Below, piece after piece: positions 34,084 to 42,657 of a stretch of 64,000 bases of DNA (its first letter is position 1; the number at the start of each line of letters is the position of its first letter). A program made the position numbers and the translations under genes. Source of the stretch: Streptomyces griseoloalbus (GTDB lineage: Bacteria > Actinomycetota > Actinomycetes > Streptomycetales > Streptomycetaceae); NCBI GenBank assembly GCA_014650015.1, contig BMUD01000004.1, forward strand, positions 124,001-188,000, given 5' to 3'. The notes under the pieces are model-generated. The model saw only the letters and a program-made list of their open reading frames with translations. It was not told where the DNA came from and ran no database searches.

Positions 34084-34779
34084 TCAGGTGCCCGGCTTGC
34101 GGCCGTACACGTAGACGTCGTCCCCGTTCTTCAGCAGCGACCAGTACTTCTTGGCGTCGGTCTTCGTCATGTTGACGCAGCCGTGGGAGCCGGGCGGGTT
34201 CCACATGCTGACGCCGGCCGAGTGGAAGGCCTGGCCGCCGTCGAAGAACTGGCTGTAGGGCATCGGCACGTCATAGATGGTCGAGACGTGGTCGATGTTG
34301 CGCCAGTAGATCTTCTTCAGGCCGGTGCGGGTCTCGTGGCCGTTGCGACCGGTGCGGACCGGCACCGGGCCGAAGACGAGCTTCTTGCCGTCCTGGATCC
34401 AGCTGAGCTGGAGCGTGAGGTTCACGCAGGCGATACGACCCTTGTTCACCGGACATTTGCCCGACTTGTTCGGGTTTTTCCCCACTGCTTTCTGTTTGTT
34501 CATCAGGTCCATCACACCCCAGGTGACAGGACCGGCGTACCCGATGTTCGGCGTGATGCCGTGCTTGGTCTGGAAGGCGCGGACGGCCTTGCAGTCGGCG
34601 GAGGACTGCTTGCCGTCGACCGGCCGGCCGAGGAACTTCTCCACCTGCTTCTGGTACGGGCCCGCCGTGGTGGTGCAGCTCGCGGCCTGCGCCGGCGCCG
34701 CGCCGAGCGCGAGTGTGAGCGGGGCCACCAGCGAGGTGACCCCGAGAACGACGACACTGCGTCTGCGTTTGTCCCCCAT
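34084..34779 (-). CDS. secreted L,D-transpeptidase with PG-binding domain
   Basis: A 231-residue protein with a signal peptide (about 1-32, ending A-Q-A-A), a peptidoglycan-binding-like module (about 45-95, V-E-K-F-L-G-R-P-V-D-G, V-R-A-F-Q-T-K-H-G-I) and a YkuD catalytic domain (about 110-225). The YkuD signature is complete: the His in A-F-H-S-A-G-V, then S-H-G-C-V-N with catalytic Cys near 202. It should form 3-3 crosslinks in the cell wall or attach proteins. The ATG at 34779 was chosen over upstream in-frame codons because the signal peptide begins there. Confidence 0.88.
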   Translation of the reverse strand: MGDKRRRSVVVLGVTSLVAPLTLALGAAPAQAASCTTTAGPYQKQVEKFLGRPVDGKQSSADCKAVRAFQTKHGITPNIGYAGPVTWGVMDLMNKQKAVGKNPNKSGKCPVNKGRIACVNLTLQLSWIQDGKKLVFGPVPVRTGRNGHETRTGLKKIYWRNIDHVSTIYDVPMPYSQFFDGGQAFHSAGVSMWNPPGSHGCVNMTKTDAKKYWSLLKNGDDVYVYGRKPGT

Positions 34780-34902
34780 GGTCCGTTTTGCCTTTCCCGT
34801 GGAAGTGAGGTGCGCTGGCCTGCGCACTCTGCCAGGTAGACGGCCCACGGGGAAGTTCGGTTGTACGGGACGGCCGTCCGCGACCGAACGGTGACCACCC
34901 GG

Positions 34903-35715
34903 CTACGGCGTCGGCACGCTGCTTCCCGGCTCGGCGAGCGCCTGCCGGAAGCCGGAGTTCACCGCTGTGATGCCGCCGTCGACGACGAGGGTGGTGCCGG
35001 TGATCCAGGACGCGTCCCGGGAGGCGAGGAAGGTGATGGCGGCCGCGATGTCCTCGGGTTCGCCGACACGGCCCAGGGGATGGAGGCGCCGGGCCGCTTC
35101 GAGGTCGTCGGGCCTGCCCTCCCAGGCCCGGGTGCGGACGGTGCCCGGTGCCACGAGGTTCACGCGCACGCCCCGGGGCGCGGCGTGCCCGGCGAGGGTG
35201 CGGGTGAGGGAGAGCAGGCCCGCCTTGGCCGCGCTGTAGGCGTGGTTGCCGAAGTCCTGGAGACCGTTGACGGAGCCCACGCCGACGATGGCGCCCCGGC
35301 CGGAGGCGGCGAGGTGCGGAAGCGCGGCGCGGCAGCAGCGGTAGGCGCCGGTGAGGGTGACGTCCAGGTCGCGGGCCCACTCCTCGTCCGGCTCGTCCTC
35401 GAAGCGGGATGCGTCCGGGGTGCAGTGGGCGGCGTTGTTGACCAGTACGTCGAGCGAGCCGAAGGCGGACACGGCGTGGGCGACGGCCGCCTCGACCGAC
35501 GCACGGTCGGTGACGTCCGCGGCGCGGGCCTCGGCGCCGAGTCCCCGCTCCCGGAGCTTCGACGCCGTCCTCTCCGCCTCGTCCGCGTCCACGTCCACCA
35601 CCAGTACCCGGGCCCCCTCCCGCGCGAACCGCAGCGCGGTGGCGGCGCCGATGCCGCGTGCCGCCCCGGTGATGAGAACCCCGTACCCCGCGAAGCGCCG
35701 TGTGTCCGTCGTCAT
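34903..35715 (-). CDS. SDR-family oxidoreductase
   Basis: The 270-residue short-chain dehydrogenase has T-G-A-A-R-G-I-G near residue 16 (cofactor binding), L-V-N-N-A-A near 89, active-site Ser in V-G-S-V-N near 145 and Tyr-Lys in Y-S-A-A-K near 158. The acidic residue after beta-2 (V-V-D-V-D) suggests NAD(H). It is probably a general alcohol or keto-acyl reductase; no pathway is implied. A second SDR gene ends 50 bases upstream on the same strand. Confidence 0.86.
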   Translation of the reverse strand: MTTDTRRFAGYGVLITGAARGIGAATALRFAREGARVLVVDVDADEAERTASKLRERGLGAEARAADVTDRASVEAAVAHAVSAFGSLDVLVNNAAHCTPDASRFEDEPDEEWARDLDVTLTGAYRCCRAALPHLAASGRGAIVGVGSVNGLQDFGNHAYSAAKAGLLSLTRTLAGHAAPRGVRVNLVAPGTVRTRAWEGRPDDLEAARRLHPLGRVGEPEDIAAAITFLASRDASWITGTTLVVDGGITAVNSGFRQALAEPGSSVPTP

Positions 35716-35765
35716 GGGGTGACGGTAGCCGCCCGGTCGATCAGGGCGGCAGGGGCCGGACGGGA

Positions 35766-36680
35766 TCAGCGGTAGCCGGTCACGTCCGCCGGCTTGCCCG
35801 TGTCCTGGACCTCGACGATGTAGCGCCAGGCGTCCGGGCGGCTGCCGTCGAGGTCGGTGAAGCCGTACTCGCGGGCGAGTCCGCCGCTGGAGAGGGAGGT
35901 GCCGTTGAAGCGGGCCACCTCGGGGTCGGCGGCGAGGGCCGCGACGGCCCGGCCGACGTAGCGCGGCGTCTCCGAGATGGCGAAGTGCGGGACGCTCTCC
36001 AGGGCGTCGCGCCAGTTGTCCTCCCGCACGCCGAAGTGGTCGAGCATGATCTCCGAGCGCAGCCAGCCCGGGGTCAGGGCGACGGCGGTGGCACCGCGCG
36101 GTGCGAGTTCGTGGCCCAGGGCGAAGGCCATGCGCAGGACCGACGACTTGGCGACGTCGTAGAAGAAGGAGTTGCGGTAGGTGTCGCGGTTGTAGTCGGC
36201 GGTGCCGTCGGTGACCTCGACGACCAGTCCGCCGGGGTTGCGCAGCAGCAGGGGCAGGGCGTGGTGACTGGTGATCGCGTGGGTCTCCACCGCGAGGCGC
36301 AGCAGCCGCAGCCCCTTGTCCAGATCGTGCTCCCAGACCGGCGTCTCCCACTCGAAGAGCGTCTCGCCGCCCCAGATGTCGTTGACGAGGACGTCCAGGC
36401 GGCCCTGCTCGCCGGCGATGCGGTCGACCAGTGCCTTCACCTGCCGCGGTTCGAGGTGGTCGGTCGGCACCGCGATTCCCTCGCCGCCCGCCTCGGTGAC
36501 CAGCTCGGCGGTGTCCTCGATGGTCTCGGGCCGGTCGTATTCGGAGCGCCGGGCGCGTGTGCTGCGGCCCGTGACGTACACGGTCGCGCCCGCCGCCCCC
36601 AGCTCCACGGCGATTCCCCGTCCGGCGCCCCGGGTCGCCCCGGCCACCAGCGCGACCCTGCCCTTCAACTGCTCCGACAT
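35766..36680 (-). CDS. SDR-family oxidoreductase
   Basis: The 304-residue protein has A-G-A-T-R-G-A-G-R-G-I near residue 13, L-V-N-D-I-W near 96 (instead of N-N-A-G) and the Y-D-V-A-K catalytic pair near 175. The T-G-R-S pattern after beta-2 suggests NADP(H). A C-terminal extension ends V-T-G-Y-R. Such proteins are widespread in Streptomyces with varied substrates. The ATG at 36680 is the conserved start. A 6-1-6 inverted repeat lies upstream at 36710-36722. Confidence 0.82.
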   Translation of the reverse strand: MSEQLKGRVALVAGATRGAGRGIAVELGAAGATVYVTGRSTRARRSEYDRPETIEDTAELVTEAGGEGIAVPTDHLEPRQVKALVDRIAGEQGRLDVLVNDIWGGETLFEWETPVWEHDLDKGLRLLRLAVETHAITSHHALPLLLRNPGGLVVEVTDGTADYNRDTYRNSFFYDVAKSSVLRMAFALGHELAPRGATAVALTPGWLRSEIMLDHFGVREDNWRDALESVPHFAISETPRYVGRAVAALAADPEVARFNGTSLSSGGLAREYGFTDLDGSRPDAWRYIVEVQDTGKPADVTGYR

Positions 36681-36709
36681 GTACGGCCTCCCGTCACTGC
36701 ACTGTGCTG

Positions 36710-36722
36710 ACTCTCCGAGAGT
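36710..36722. promoter_or_regulatory. inverted repeat upstream of the SDR pair
   Basis: ACTCTC and GAGAGT flank a single base, 30 bases upstream of the SDR start and 56 bases beyond the stop of the MBL gene. It could be an operator for the SDR genes. Confidence 0.35.
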
Positions 36723-36780
36723 GACGGGTAAGCCGGACATCTTCTGTCACCTTTTCGCGCCGGTCACCCGGGCGGTCTTC

Positions 36781-37410
36781 TCAGTGGCCCCGGGCGATCC
36801 ATTCCTCCAGGTGCGGGGTCTCCGCGCCGATCGTGGTCGGGTCGCCGTGGCCGGTGAGGACCTTCGTCCCGGGCGGGAGGGTCAGCAGGCGGTCCCGGAT
36901 CGAGTCGATGATCGTCGGGAAGTGGGAGAAGGAACGGCCGGTGGCGCCGGGGCCGCCCTGGAACAGGGTGTCGCCGGTGAACACGGTGGCCAGCCCCGGG
37001 TCGTACAGGCAGACCGCGCCCGGCGCGTGCCCCGGCGTGTGCAGCACCGTGAGGTCGGCGCCGCCCGCCTCGATCACCTGGCCGTCGACCAGCCAGGAGT
37101 CGGGGTCGCGGTCGGGGTGGGTCTGCTTCCACAGCGGCAGGTCGTCGTGGTGCAGCCAGATGGTGGCGCCGGTGCGCTCGGCCAGGGCGGGCGCGGCGTC
37201 GATGTGGTCGTTGTGGGCGTGGGTGCACACGATGGCGGTGAGGCGCCGGTCGCCCACGGCCTCGGCGATGGCGTCGGCGTCGTGGGCGGCGTCGATGACG
37301 ATCGCCTCGTGGTCGTCGCCGACGATCCACACGTTGTTGTCGACGTCCCAGGTGCCGCCGTCGAGGCTGAACTGCCCGGAGGTGACGAGTCGTTCGATGC
37401 GGGCGGCCAT
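36781..37410 (-). CDS. metallo-beta-lactamase-fold hydrolase beside mscR
   Basis: A 209-residue MBL-fold protein with the metal motif T-H-A-H-N-D-H near 63-69, D-T-L-F-Q-G-G near 147 and T-G-H-G-D-P near 190. The stop of the upstream dehydrogenase gene overlaps its start by one base (TGATG), so the two are translationally coupled. In actinobacteria this pairing with mscR suggests hydrolysis of the S-formylmycothiol or related thioester produced by MscR. A glyoxalase II-like role is the alternative. Confidence 0.83.
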   Translation of the reverse strand: MAARIERLVTSGQFSLDGGTWDVDNNVWIVGDDHEAIVIDAAHDADAIAEAVGDRRLTAIVCTHAHNDHIDAAPALAERTGATIWLHHDDLPLWKQTHPDRDPDSWLVDGQVIEAGGADLTVLHTPGHAPGAVCLYDPGLATVFTGDTLFQGGPGATGRSFSHFPTIIDSIRDRLLTLPPGTKVLTGHGDPTTIGAETPHLEEWIARGH

Positions 37411-38495
37411 CACAGCACCACCACCGAACGCAGCACGTCGCCCCGGTGCATCCGCTCGAAGGCCTGCTCCACCTCGTCGAGCTGGATGGTCTCGGTGACG
37501 AACGCCCCCAGGTCCAGGCGGCCTTGGAGGTGGAGGTCGATCAGCATCGGGAAGTCCCGGGAGGGCAGGCAGTCGCCGTACCAGGAGGACTTCAGGGAGC
37601 CGCCGCGGCCGAAGACGTCGAGGAGCGGCAGTTCGAGCTTCATCTCGGGGGTGGGCACGCCGACCAGGACGACGGTGCCGGCCAGGTCGCGGGCGTAGAA
37701 GGCCTGTCGGTAGGTCTCGGGGCGGCCGACGGCCTCGATGACGACGTCGGCGCCGAAGCCGCCGGTGAGTTCGCGGATCGCCTCGACCGGGTCGGTCTCG
37801 CGGGAGTTGACGGTGTGGGTGGCGCCCATGGAGCGGGCGGTCTCGAGCTTGCGGTCGTCGATGTCGACGGCGATGATCTTCGCGGCTCCGGCGAGCCGGG
37901 ACCCGGCGACGGCCGCGTCCCCGACGCCGCCGCAGCCGATGACGGCGACCGAGTCGCCCCGGCCGACGTTCCCGGTGTTGATGGCGGCGCCGATGCCGGC
38001 CATCACCCCGCAGCCCAGGAGCCCGGCGACCTGGGGGGCGACGGCGGGGTCGACCTTGGTGCACTGTCCGGCGGCGACGAGCGTCTTCTCGGCGAAGGCG
38101 CCGATGCCCAGGGCCGGGGAGAGTTCGGTGCCGTCGGTGAGGGTCATCCGCTGCTTCGCGTTGTGGGTGTCGAAGCAGTACCAGGGGCGTCCGCGCAGAC
38201 AGGCCCGGCACTTCCCGCACACCGCACGCCAGTTGAGGATCACGAAGTCACCGGGCTCGACGTCGGTGACGCCGTCGCCGACCGACTCGACCACGCCCGC
38301 GGCCTCGTGGCCGAGCAGGAAGGGGAAGTCGTCGCCGATGCCGCCCTGCTTGTAGTGCAGATCGGTGTGGCACACCCCGCAGGCCTGGACCCGCACGACC
38401 GCCTCGCCGGGTCCCGGATCGGGTACGACGACCGTCTCGATCCGCACCGGCTCGTCCTTGCCGGGTGCGATCACGCCGCGTACTTCCTGCGCCAT
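37410..38495 (-). CDS. mscR: S-(hydroxymethyl)mycothiol dehydrogenase
   Basis: The 361-residue medium-chain zinc dehydrogenase has the catalytic-zinc motifs C-G-V-C-H-T-D-L near 39 and G-H-E-A-A-G near 62, structural-zinc cysteines in [10 protein letters not shown] near 92-101, and the NAD fold with G-C-G-G-V-G-D near 185. The closely related MscR enzymes oxidise the formaldehyde adduct of mycothiol, and mycothiol is the main thiol of actinobacteria. The coupled MBL-fold gene supports formaldehyde detoxification. Alternative: a paralogous alcohol dehydrogenase. Confidence 0.88.
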   Translation of the reverse strand: MAQEVRGVIAPGKDEPVRIETVVVPDPGPGEAVVRVQACGVCHTDLHYKQGGIGDDFPFLLGHEAAGVVESVGDGVTDVEPGDFVILNWRAVCGKCRACLRGRPWYCFDTHNAKQRMTLTDGTELSPALGIGAFAEKTLVAAGQCTKVDPAVAPQVAGLLGCGVMAGIGAAINTGNVGRGDSVAVIGCGGVGDAAVAGSRLAGAAKIIAVDIDDRKLETARSMGATHTVNSRETDPVEAIRELTGGFGADVVIEAVGRPETYRQAFYARDLAGTVVLVGVPTPEMKLELPLLDVFGRGGSLKSSWYGDCLPSRDFPMLIDLHLQGRLDLGAFVTETIQLDEVEQAFERMHRGDVLRSVVVL

Positions 38496-38625
38496 TCTGC
38501 TGACTCCTTCGTCGACCGGTGTCCGTCCTCCTGACCCTACGCGCGAATGATCGGTCGTGCCGCCCACCGTGCCGCGGGCCCGCCCGCGCGACTAGCCTGA
38601 ACGCTCCGACCGGTGAAGGAGCGAC

Positions 38626-40380
38626 GTGAGCATCGCAGCGCAGGAATCCGGCCCGCCCGCCTGGCGGCTGCTTCTCGGATATGTACGACCGCACCGCTGG
38701 GCCCTGCTGGGCGGCGCCCTGCTCTCCCTGATGACCGGCGCGACCGGGCTGATGCTGCCCCTGGTGGCCCGGGACCTGATCGACGACCTCTCGGACGACC
38801 GGGCCATCACCGGCGCGCTGCTGCTGATGTCGGCCCTCGTCGTCGCCAACGCCGTGCTGGGCGGGCTGGGTTCGTACGTGCTGCGGCGCACCGCCGAGTC
38901 GGTGGTGCTCGGGGCGCGGCGCTCGCTGTCGTCGTACCTGCTGCGGCTGCGGATCGCCGCCGTGGACCGCAGCGAGCCGGGCGATCTGATGGCCCGCATC
39001 ACCTCCGACACCACGCTGCTGCGCGAGGTCACCACGGACTCGCTGGTCGGTCTGGGCACGGGTGGGCTCACCCTGGTCGCGACCGTCGTGCTGATGGGTT
39101 TCGTGGACCCGGTGCTGCTGGGGGTCACCCTGGGCGTGATCGTGCTCGCGGGCACCGTGCTCGGGGTGATCGTGCCGCGCATCAACCGGGCCTCCCGGCG
39201 GGCGCAGGACGCCGTCGGTGTGATGGGGGCCTCGCTGGAGCGGGTGCTCGGCGCGCTGCGCACGGTGAAGGCGTCGGGTGCCGAGCCCCGGGAGGAGCGC
39301 ACGCTGCACGAGGCGGCGCAGGAGTCGTGGCGGCAGAGTGTGCGCGCCGCCAAGTGGTCGGCCGCGGCGGGCAACACGGCCGGGCTGGCGATGCAGATCG
39401 CGTTCATCACGGTGCTCGCGGTGGGCGGCGCTCGGGTGGCCACCGGCGCCATCGACATCGGGACGCTGGTGGCGTTCCTGCTGTTCGTCTTCTACCTCAT
39501 GTCGCCGATCCAGGAGGTCGTCGGCGCGATCACGCAGTACCAGGCGGGCAGTGCCGCCCTCGCCCGGATCCAGGAGGCGCTGCGGCTGCCCGCCGAACCG
39601 GCCGCCGGACCCGCGCCGTTGCCCCAGTCGGGCACGGCGCCCGCCGCGCTCGCCTTCGAGGACGTCCGCTTCCGGTACGCCGACGACCTGCCGTACATCC
39701 ATCACGGGGTGACGTTCACCGTGCCCGCGCAGGGCATGACCGCGTTCGTCGGCCCGTCCGGCGCGGGCAAGACCACCGTGTTCTCCCTCATCGAGCGGTT
39801 CTACGACCCCGACTCCGGGGTGATCACGCTCGACGGCCGGGACCTTGCCGACTGGGAGCTGTCGCAGTTGCGGGCCGCGATCGGGTACGTGGAGCAGGAC
39901 GCGCCGGTACTGTCCGGCTCGCTGCGGGACAACCTGCTCCTCGGCAACCCCGAGGCGGACGACGAGACCCTGACCCGAGTGCTGAAGACGACCCGGCTCG
40001 ACGGTCTGGTGTCCAAGCTGCCGGACGGTCTGGACACCCTCGTCGGGCATCGCGGCACCAAGCTGTCCGGCGGCGAGCGTCAGCGCGTCGCCATCGCCCG
40101 CGCGCTGCTGCGCCGGCCCCGGCTGCTGCTGCTCGACGAGGCCACCTCGCAGCTCGACGCGGTGAACGAGGCGGCGCTGCGGGACACCGTCGCCGATGTG
40201 GCCCGTACGACGACGGTCCTGGTCGTCGCGCACCGGCTGTCCACGGTGACCATGGCCGACCGGATCGTGGTGATGGACGCGGGCCGGGTGCGCGCCGTCG
40301 GCACGCACCGGGAGCTGGTGACCGGTGATCCGCTGTACGCGGAGCTGGCGGCGACGCAGTTCCTGGCGACGGGTGAGTGA
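38626..40380 (+). CDS. ABC transporter, fused permease and ATPase
   Basis: A 584-residue half-exporter with six predicted helices in residues 15-300 and a nucleotide-binding domain with Walker [10 protein letters not shown] near 378, L-S-G-G-E-R-Q-R near 480 and Walker [10 protein letters not shown] near 500. The GTG at 38626 follows GAAGGAG. It is transcribed divergently from mscR. The substrate is unknown; similar half-transporters export lipids or hydrophobic drugs. No partner or precursor gene adjoins it. Confidence 0.87.
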   Translation: MSIAAQESGPPAWRLLLGYVRPHRWALLGGALLSLMTGATGLMLPLVARDLIDDLSDDRAITGALLLMSALVVANAVLGGLGSYVLRRTAESVVLGARRSLSSYLLRLRIAAVDRSEPGDLMARITSDTTLLREVTTDSLVGLGTGGLTLVATVVLMGFVDPVLLGVTLGVIVLAGTVLGVIVPRINRASRRAQDAVGVMGASLERVLGALRTVKASGAEPREERTLHEAAQESWRQSVRAAKWSAAAGNTAGLAMQIAFITVLAVGGARVATGAIDIGTLVAFLLFVFYLMSPIQEVVGAITQYQAGSAALARIQEALRLPAEPAAGPAPLPQSGTAPAALAFEDVRFRYADDLPYIHHGVTFTVPAQGMTAFVGPSGAGKTTVFSLIERFYDPDSGVITLDGRDLADWELSQLRAAIGYVEQDAPVLSGSLRDNLLLGNPEADDETLTRVLKTTRLDGLVSKLPDGLDTLVGHRGTKLSGGERQRVAIARALLRRPRLLLLDEATSQLDAVNEAALRDTVADVARTTTVLVVAHRLSTVTMADRIVVMDAGRVRAVGTHRELVTGDPLYAELAATQFLATGE

Positions 40381-40501
40381 GCGGCGTTGTGAGCCGTACG
40401 GGCCTGGCTTGCCGTGTCCGCCGGGCCGGAGGAGTCTCGTAGGAGAGGCCCGTCCCGGCCCGCCGGAGGACCGGCCGCGGCCTCGGAGGAGGTAGGTCAT
40501 C

Positions 40502-40867
40502 ATGGGAACCGCGGCACAACCGGTCTTCGGCACCGACACACTGCGCCGGGGCATCGAGGCGGACACGTCGGCGACGTTGGTGTCGCTCTACGCGGACGAC
40601 GCGGAACTGCGCATCGTGGACCGCAACAGCCAGCCCAGCCACCCCACGGTCCTGCACGGCCGGGACGAGATCGCCACCGTGCTCGACGACGTCTACGGCC
40701 GCGACCTGACGCACAAGCTCGAGGGGTGTGTCGTTCAGGGCGACCGGGCCGCCTACAGCGAGAGCTGTGTGTACGGGGACGGGGTGCGGGTGCTCTCGGA
40801 GTCGATGCTCTCGCTGCGGGACGGCAAGATCACCGAGCAGACGATGATCCAGGCCTGGGACGAGTAG
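40502..40867 (+). CDS. SnoaL-like / NTF2-fold protein
   Basis: A 121-residue cone-shaped alpha+beta barrel of the nuclear-transport-factor-2 superfamily: Y-A-D-D-A-E-L-R near 30-37, H-P-T-V-L-H-G-R-D-E-I near 48-58 and repeated beta strands to W-D-E at the end. Such folds act as polyketide cyclases, isomerases or ligand-binding proteins; the pocket residues here are not informative. A GGAGGAGGTAGGTC ribosome binding site precedes the ATG. No polyketide genes are nearby. Confidence 0.75.
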   Translation: MGTAAQPVFGTDTLRRGIEADTSATLVSLYADDAELRIVDRNSQPSHPTVLHGRDEIATVLDDVYGRDLTHKLEGCVVQGDRAAYSESCVYGDGVRVLSESMLSLRDGKITEQTMIQAWDE

Positions 40868-40885
40868 GACGGGGCACGGGGGCGA

Positions 40886-41341
40886 TCAGCGCAGCCAGGC
40901 GCTGTACTGCATGACGTCGCCCGCCCGCGCCCCGTACACGGGCTGGTCGGTGGTGAAGGTGAGTTCCAGCCCGAGCACGGCGCCGGTGGACGGGTCCAGG
41001 ATCAGCATGTGCCGCGGGCCGGAGTGGTCGTCGTACACATAGGCCTGGCCGGGACGGTCCAGCCGGTCCGTCACCTCGCCCACGGGGCGCAGTCCCTCGG
41101 CGTCCGCCAGCAGCCGGGCGAGCGCAGCGGACTCGCGGGCGCCGAGCGTCCAGTGGTCGAGCGGGAAGTCCTGCCGGCTGATCACCTTGCCGTCGTCGAC
41201 GAGGCGGGGTTCGCCGTCCTCGTCGGTCAGGACGGGTCGGCCCGGGTGCCGCGGGTCGGTGGCCACGACGAGTTCGGTGTGCCGTCCGTCCGGCGTCCAG
41301 CGCACGATCCGCGGCGGCCTCGGGCTGCGGACGAGCGGCAA
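40886..41341 (-). pseudogene. N-terminally truncated gene (CU044_5270-like C terminus)
   Basis: The 151-codon frame opens with a TTG and lacks a signal or membrane segment. The C-terminal half resembles the beta-rich end of CU044_5270-type proteins, which usually sit beside sigma-factor genes: S-R-Q-D-F-P-L-D-H-W, S-A-A-L-A-R-L-L-A-D and L-D-P-S-T-G-A-V-L-G. The expected N-terminal half is absent and the tautomerase gene lies only 24 bases upstream. It is most likely a 5'-deleted relic. Confidence 0.5.
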
Positions 41342-41365
41342 CAGGCACGGACACGTAGTTGCCGC

Positions 41366-41764
41366 TCAGTTCGCTGGGGGTGGATCGACTTCGCCGCCGA
41401 CGCCGGAGCGTCCTGGGGGAACGCCGACGACGTACACCGTCACATGCCGTCGGACGGATTCACCGAACACCTCGACCACGGCATCGGTGACAGACGTGAT
41501 CAGCTGCGTGGGGGCATGGTCGATGCCCGGCAGGTGCAACGCCGCTTCACGTACGTTCAGTGAGACGATCGGCGCGTTCACCGCGGCGGGCACGCCGCCG
41601 ATGCCCCAGCGGTGGCGCGGGATGCCGAACAGCTCGACGACCGCCATGGGGCGTGCTCGCTCTCCGTAGACCTTGACCAGTGCCTCGGTCAGGGCAAGGA
41701 CGAGTGCCGGCTCGACTTCTCCGTCGAGCTCCTCTTCGTGGATCCGTACCTCGAAGTGCGGCAT
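41366..41764 (-). CDS. tautomerase-family protein (two-module)
   Basis: A 132-residue protein with Pro immediately after the initiator Met (P-H-F-E-V-R-I), the catalytic Pro1 of 4-oxalocrotonate-tautomerase-like enzymes. Two beta-alpha-beta modules are apparent (about 1-68 and 69-130), each ending in a G-I-G-G or G-V-G-G turn. The second module lacks an N-terminal Pro. The ATG at 41764 was chosen because Pro1 must follow it and ACGGAG lies upstream; longer in-frame starts would bury Pro1. It diverges from a MarR gene with a perfect operator between them. Confidence 0.8.
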   Translation of the reverse strand: MPHFEVRIHEEELDGEVEPALVLALTEALVKVYGERARPMAVVELFGIPRHRWGIGGVPAAVNAPIVSLNVREAALHLPGIDHAPTQLITSVTDAVVEVFGESVRRHVTVYVVGVPPGRSGVGGEVDPPPAN

Positions 41765-41806
41765 CACAGCTCCGTCCAGGTGGTTCGCTACCATGAGGAG
41801 AATTTC

Positions 41807-41838
41807 ACTTTGCAACCAAAGTACCTTTGTCATCAAAA
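41807..41838. promoter_or_regulatory. MarR operator between tautomerase and regulator
   Basis: ACTTTG-CAAC-CAAAGT (41807-41822) is a perfect inverted repeat. A second, imperfect copy CTTTG-TCAT-CAAAA follows at 41825-41838, centred 17 bases further. Both lie in an AT-rich gap between the divergent tautomerase and MarR genes, fitting two MarR dimers on one DNA face region. Confidence 0.65.
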
Positions 41839-41857
41839 CTAAATGGAGGGATGGTCG

Positions 41858-42352
41858 ATGTCAATCGAGGGCCGGAGCGGCCGCACGACGAACCGGGAGG
41901 GAGCCGATCCGGAAGTCGACGAGGCGATCAGGGCACTGCTGCTTCTCATGCCTCGCATGGTTGGACGCGCGAAGCGGATCCGGGTGCCCGAGGAGCTCCA
42001 GTCGCTTGCGCTCGCGCCGCGGCACCTGTCGCTGCTGTCCTATCTGCTGTTCGACGGCCCGATGACCGTGAACGATCTGGCCGCCCGCCTGGAGGTCGCC
42101 CCGACCACCGTCAGCCTCATGGTCAGCGAGCTGAGCCGGAAGGACATCCTGGAGCGGCGCGAGGACGAATCGGACCGGCGTCGGCGCATCGTCAGTATCA
42201 CCGACAGCAAACGACCGTCGATCGACAGCTGGTTGGCGCGGGGAGCACGCGCCTGGCGTCAGGCGCTGCAGCCCCTGACCCCCGAACAGCGGCGGATGTT
42301 CGTCCGGACTCTGCGGGCATACGAGGCGGCCGTGGCTGATGAGGACGACTGA
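41858..42352 (+). CDS. MarR-family transcriptional regulator
   Basis: A 164-residue protein with the winged helix-turn-helix of MarR (about 55-125): L-A-P-R-H-L-S-L-L-S-Y-L-L, M-T-V-N-D-L-A-A-R-L-E-V-A-P-T-T-V-S, and the wing with R-R-E-D-E-S-D-R-R-R-R. Helices at both ends form the dimer interface. The ATG at 41858 (GGAGGGATGGTCG upstream) was preferred over the ATG at 41843. It likely represses itself and the divergent tautomerase through the 41807-41838 repeats, with a small-molecule ligand unknown. Confidence 0.83.
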   Translation: MSIEGRSGRTTNREGADPEVDEAIRALLLLMPRMVGRAKRIRVPEELQSLALAPRHLSLLSYLLFDGPMTVNDLAARLEVAPTTVSLMVSELSRKDILERREDESDRRRRIVSITDSKRPSIDSWLARGARAWRQALQPLTPEQRRMFVRTLRAYEAAVADEDD

Positions 42353-42550
42353 TGACGAGGTCGGCCGCCGCCGGCGTCGTCCGCCACCCGTTCGACCGGT
42401 GCGCCGGCGACGCTCGGCCTGCCGCCCCTCGGCGGACTTCCCGGCGTAACGGCCGCTCGGTGCCCCCAGCCTGCCCGGCACCGGTCCTTCCCTCCTCGTA
42501 CGCACGGCGATTTTGTCGTGTCCGCGGTCTTGTGGAGAAGGCCACCCGTC

Positions 42551-42566
42551 CTTACTTTTCAGTAAG
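42551..42566. promoter_or_regulatory. inverted repeat upstream of the beta-propeller gene
   Basis: CTTACT and AGTAAG are perfect 6-bp arms around TTTC, in an AT-rich spot within an otherwise GC-rich 305-base intergenic region. It lies about 90 bases before the gene start. It could be a TetR-type operator. Confidence 0.4.
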
Positions 42567-42657
42567 TTGAGTTCGAAAGCATCCGTGTTCGGATTCCCGT
42601 TCCCTGCCTTGGCATGTCCCACTCACCGCGCCCCCACCCGCAGAGGAGAGAGCAGTC

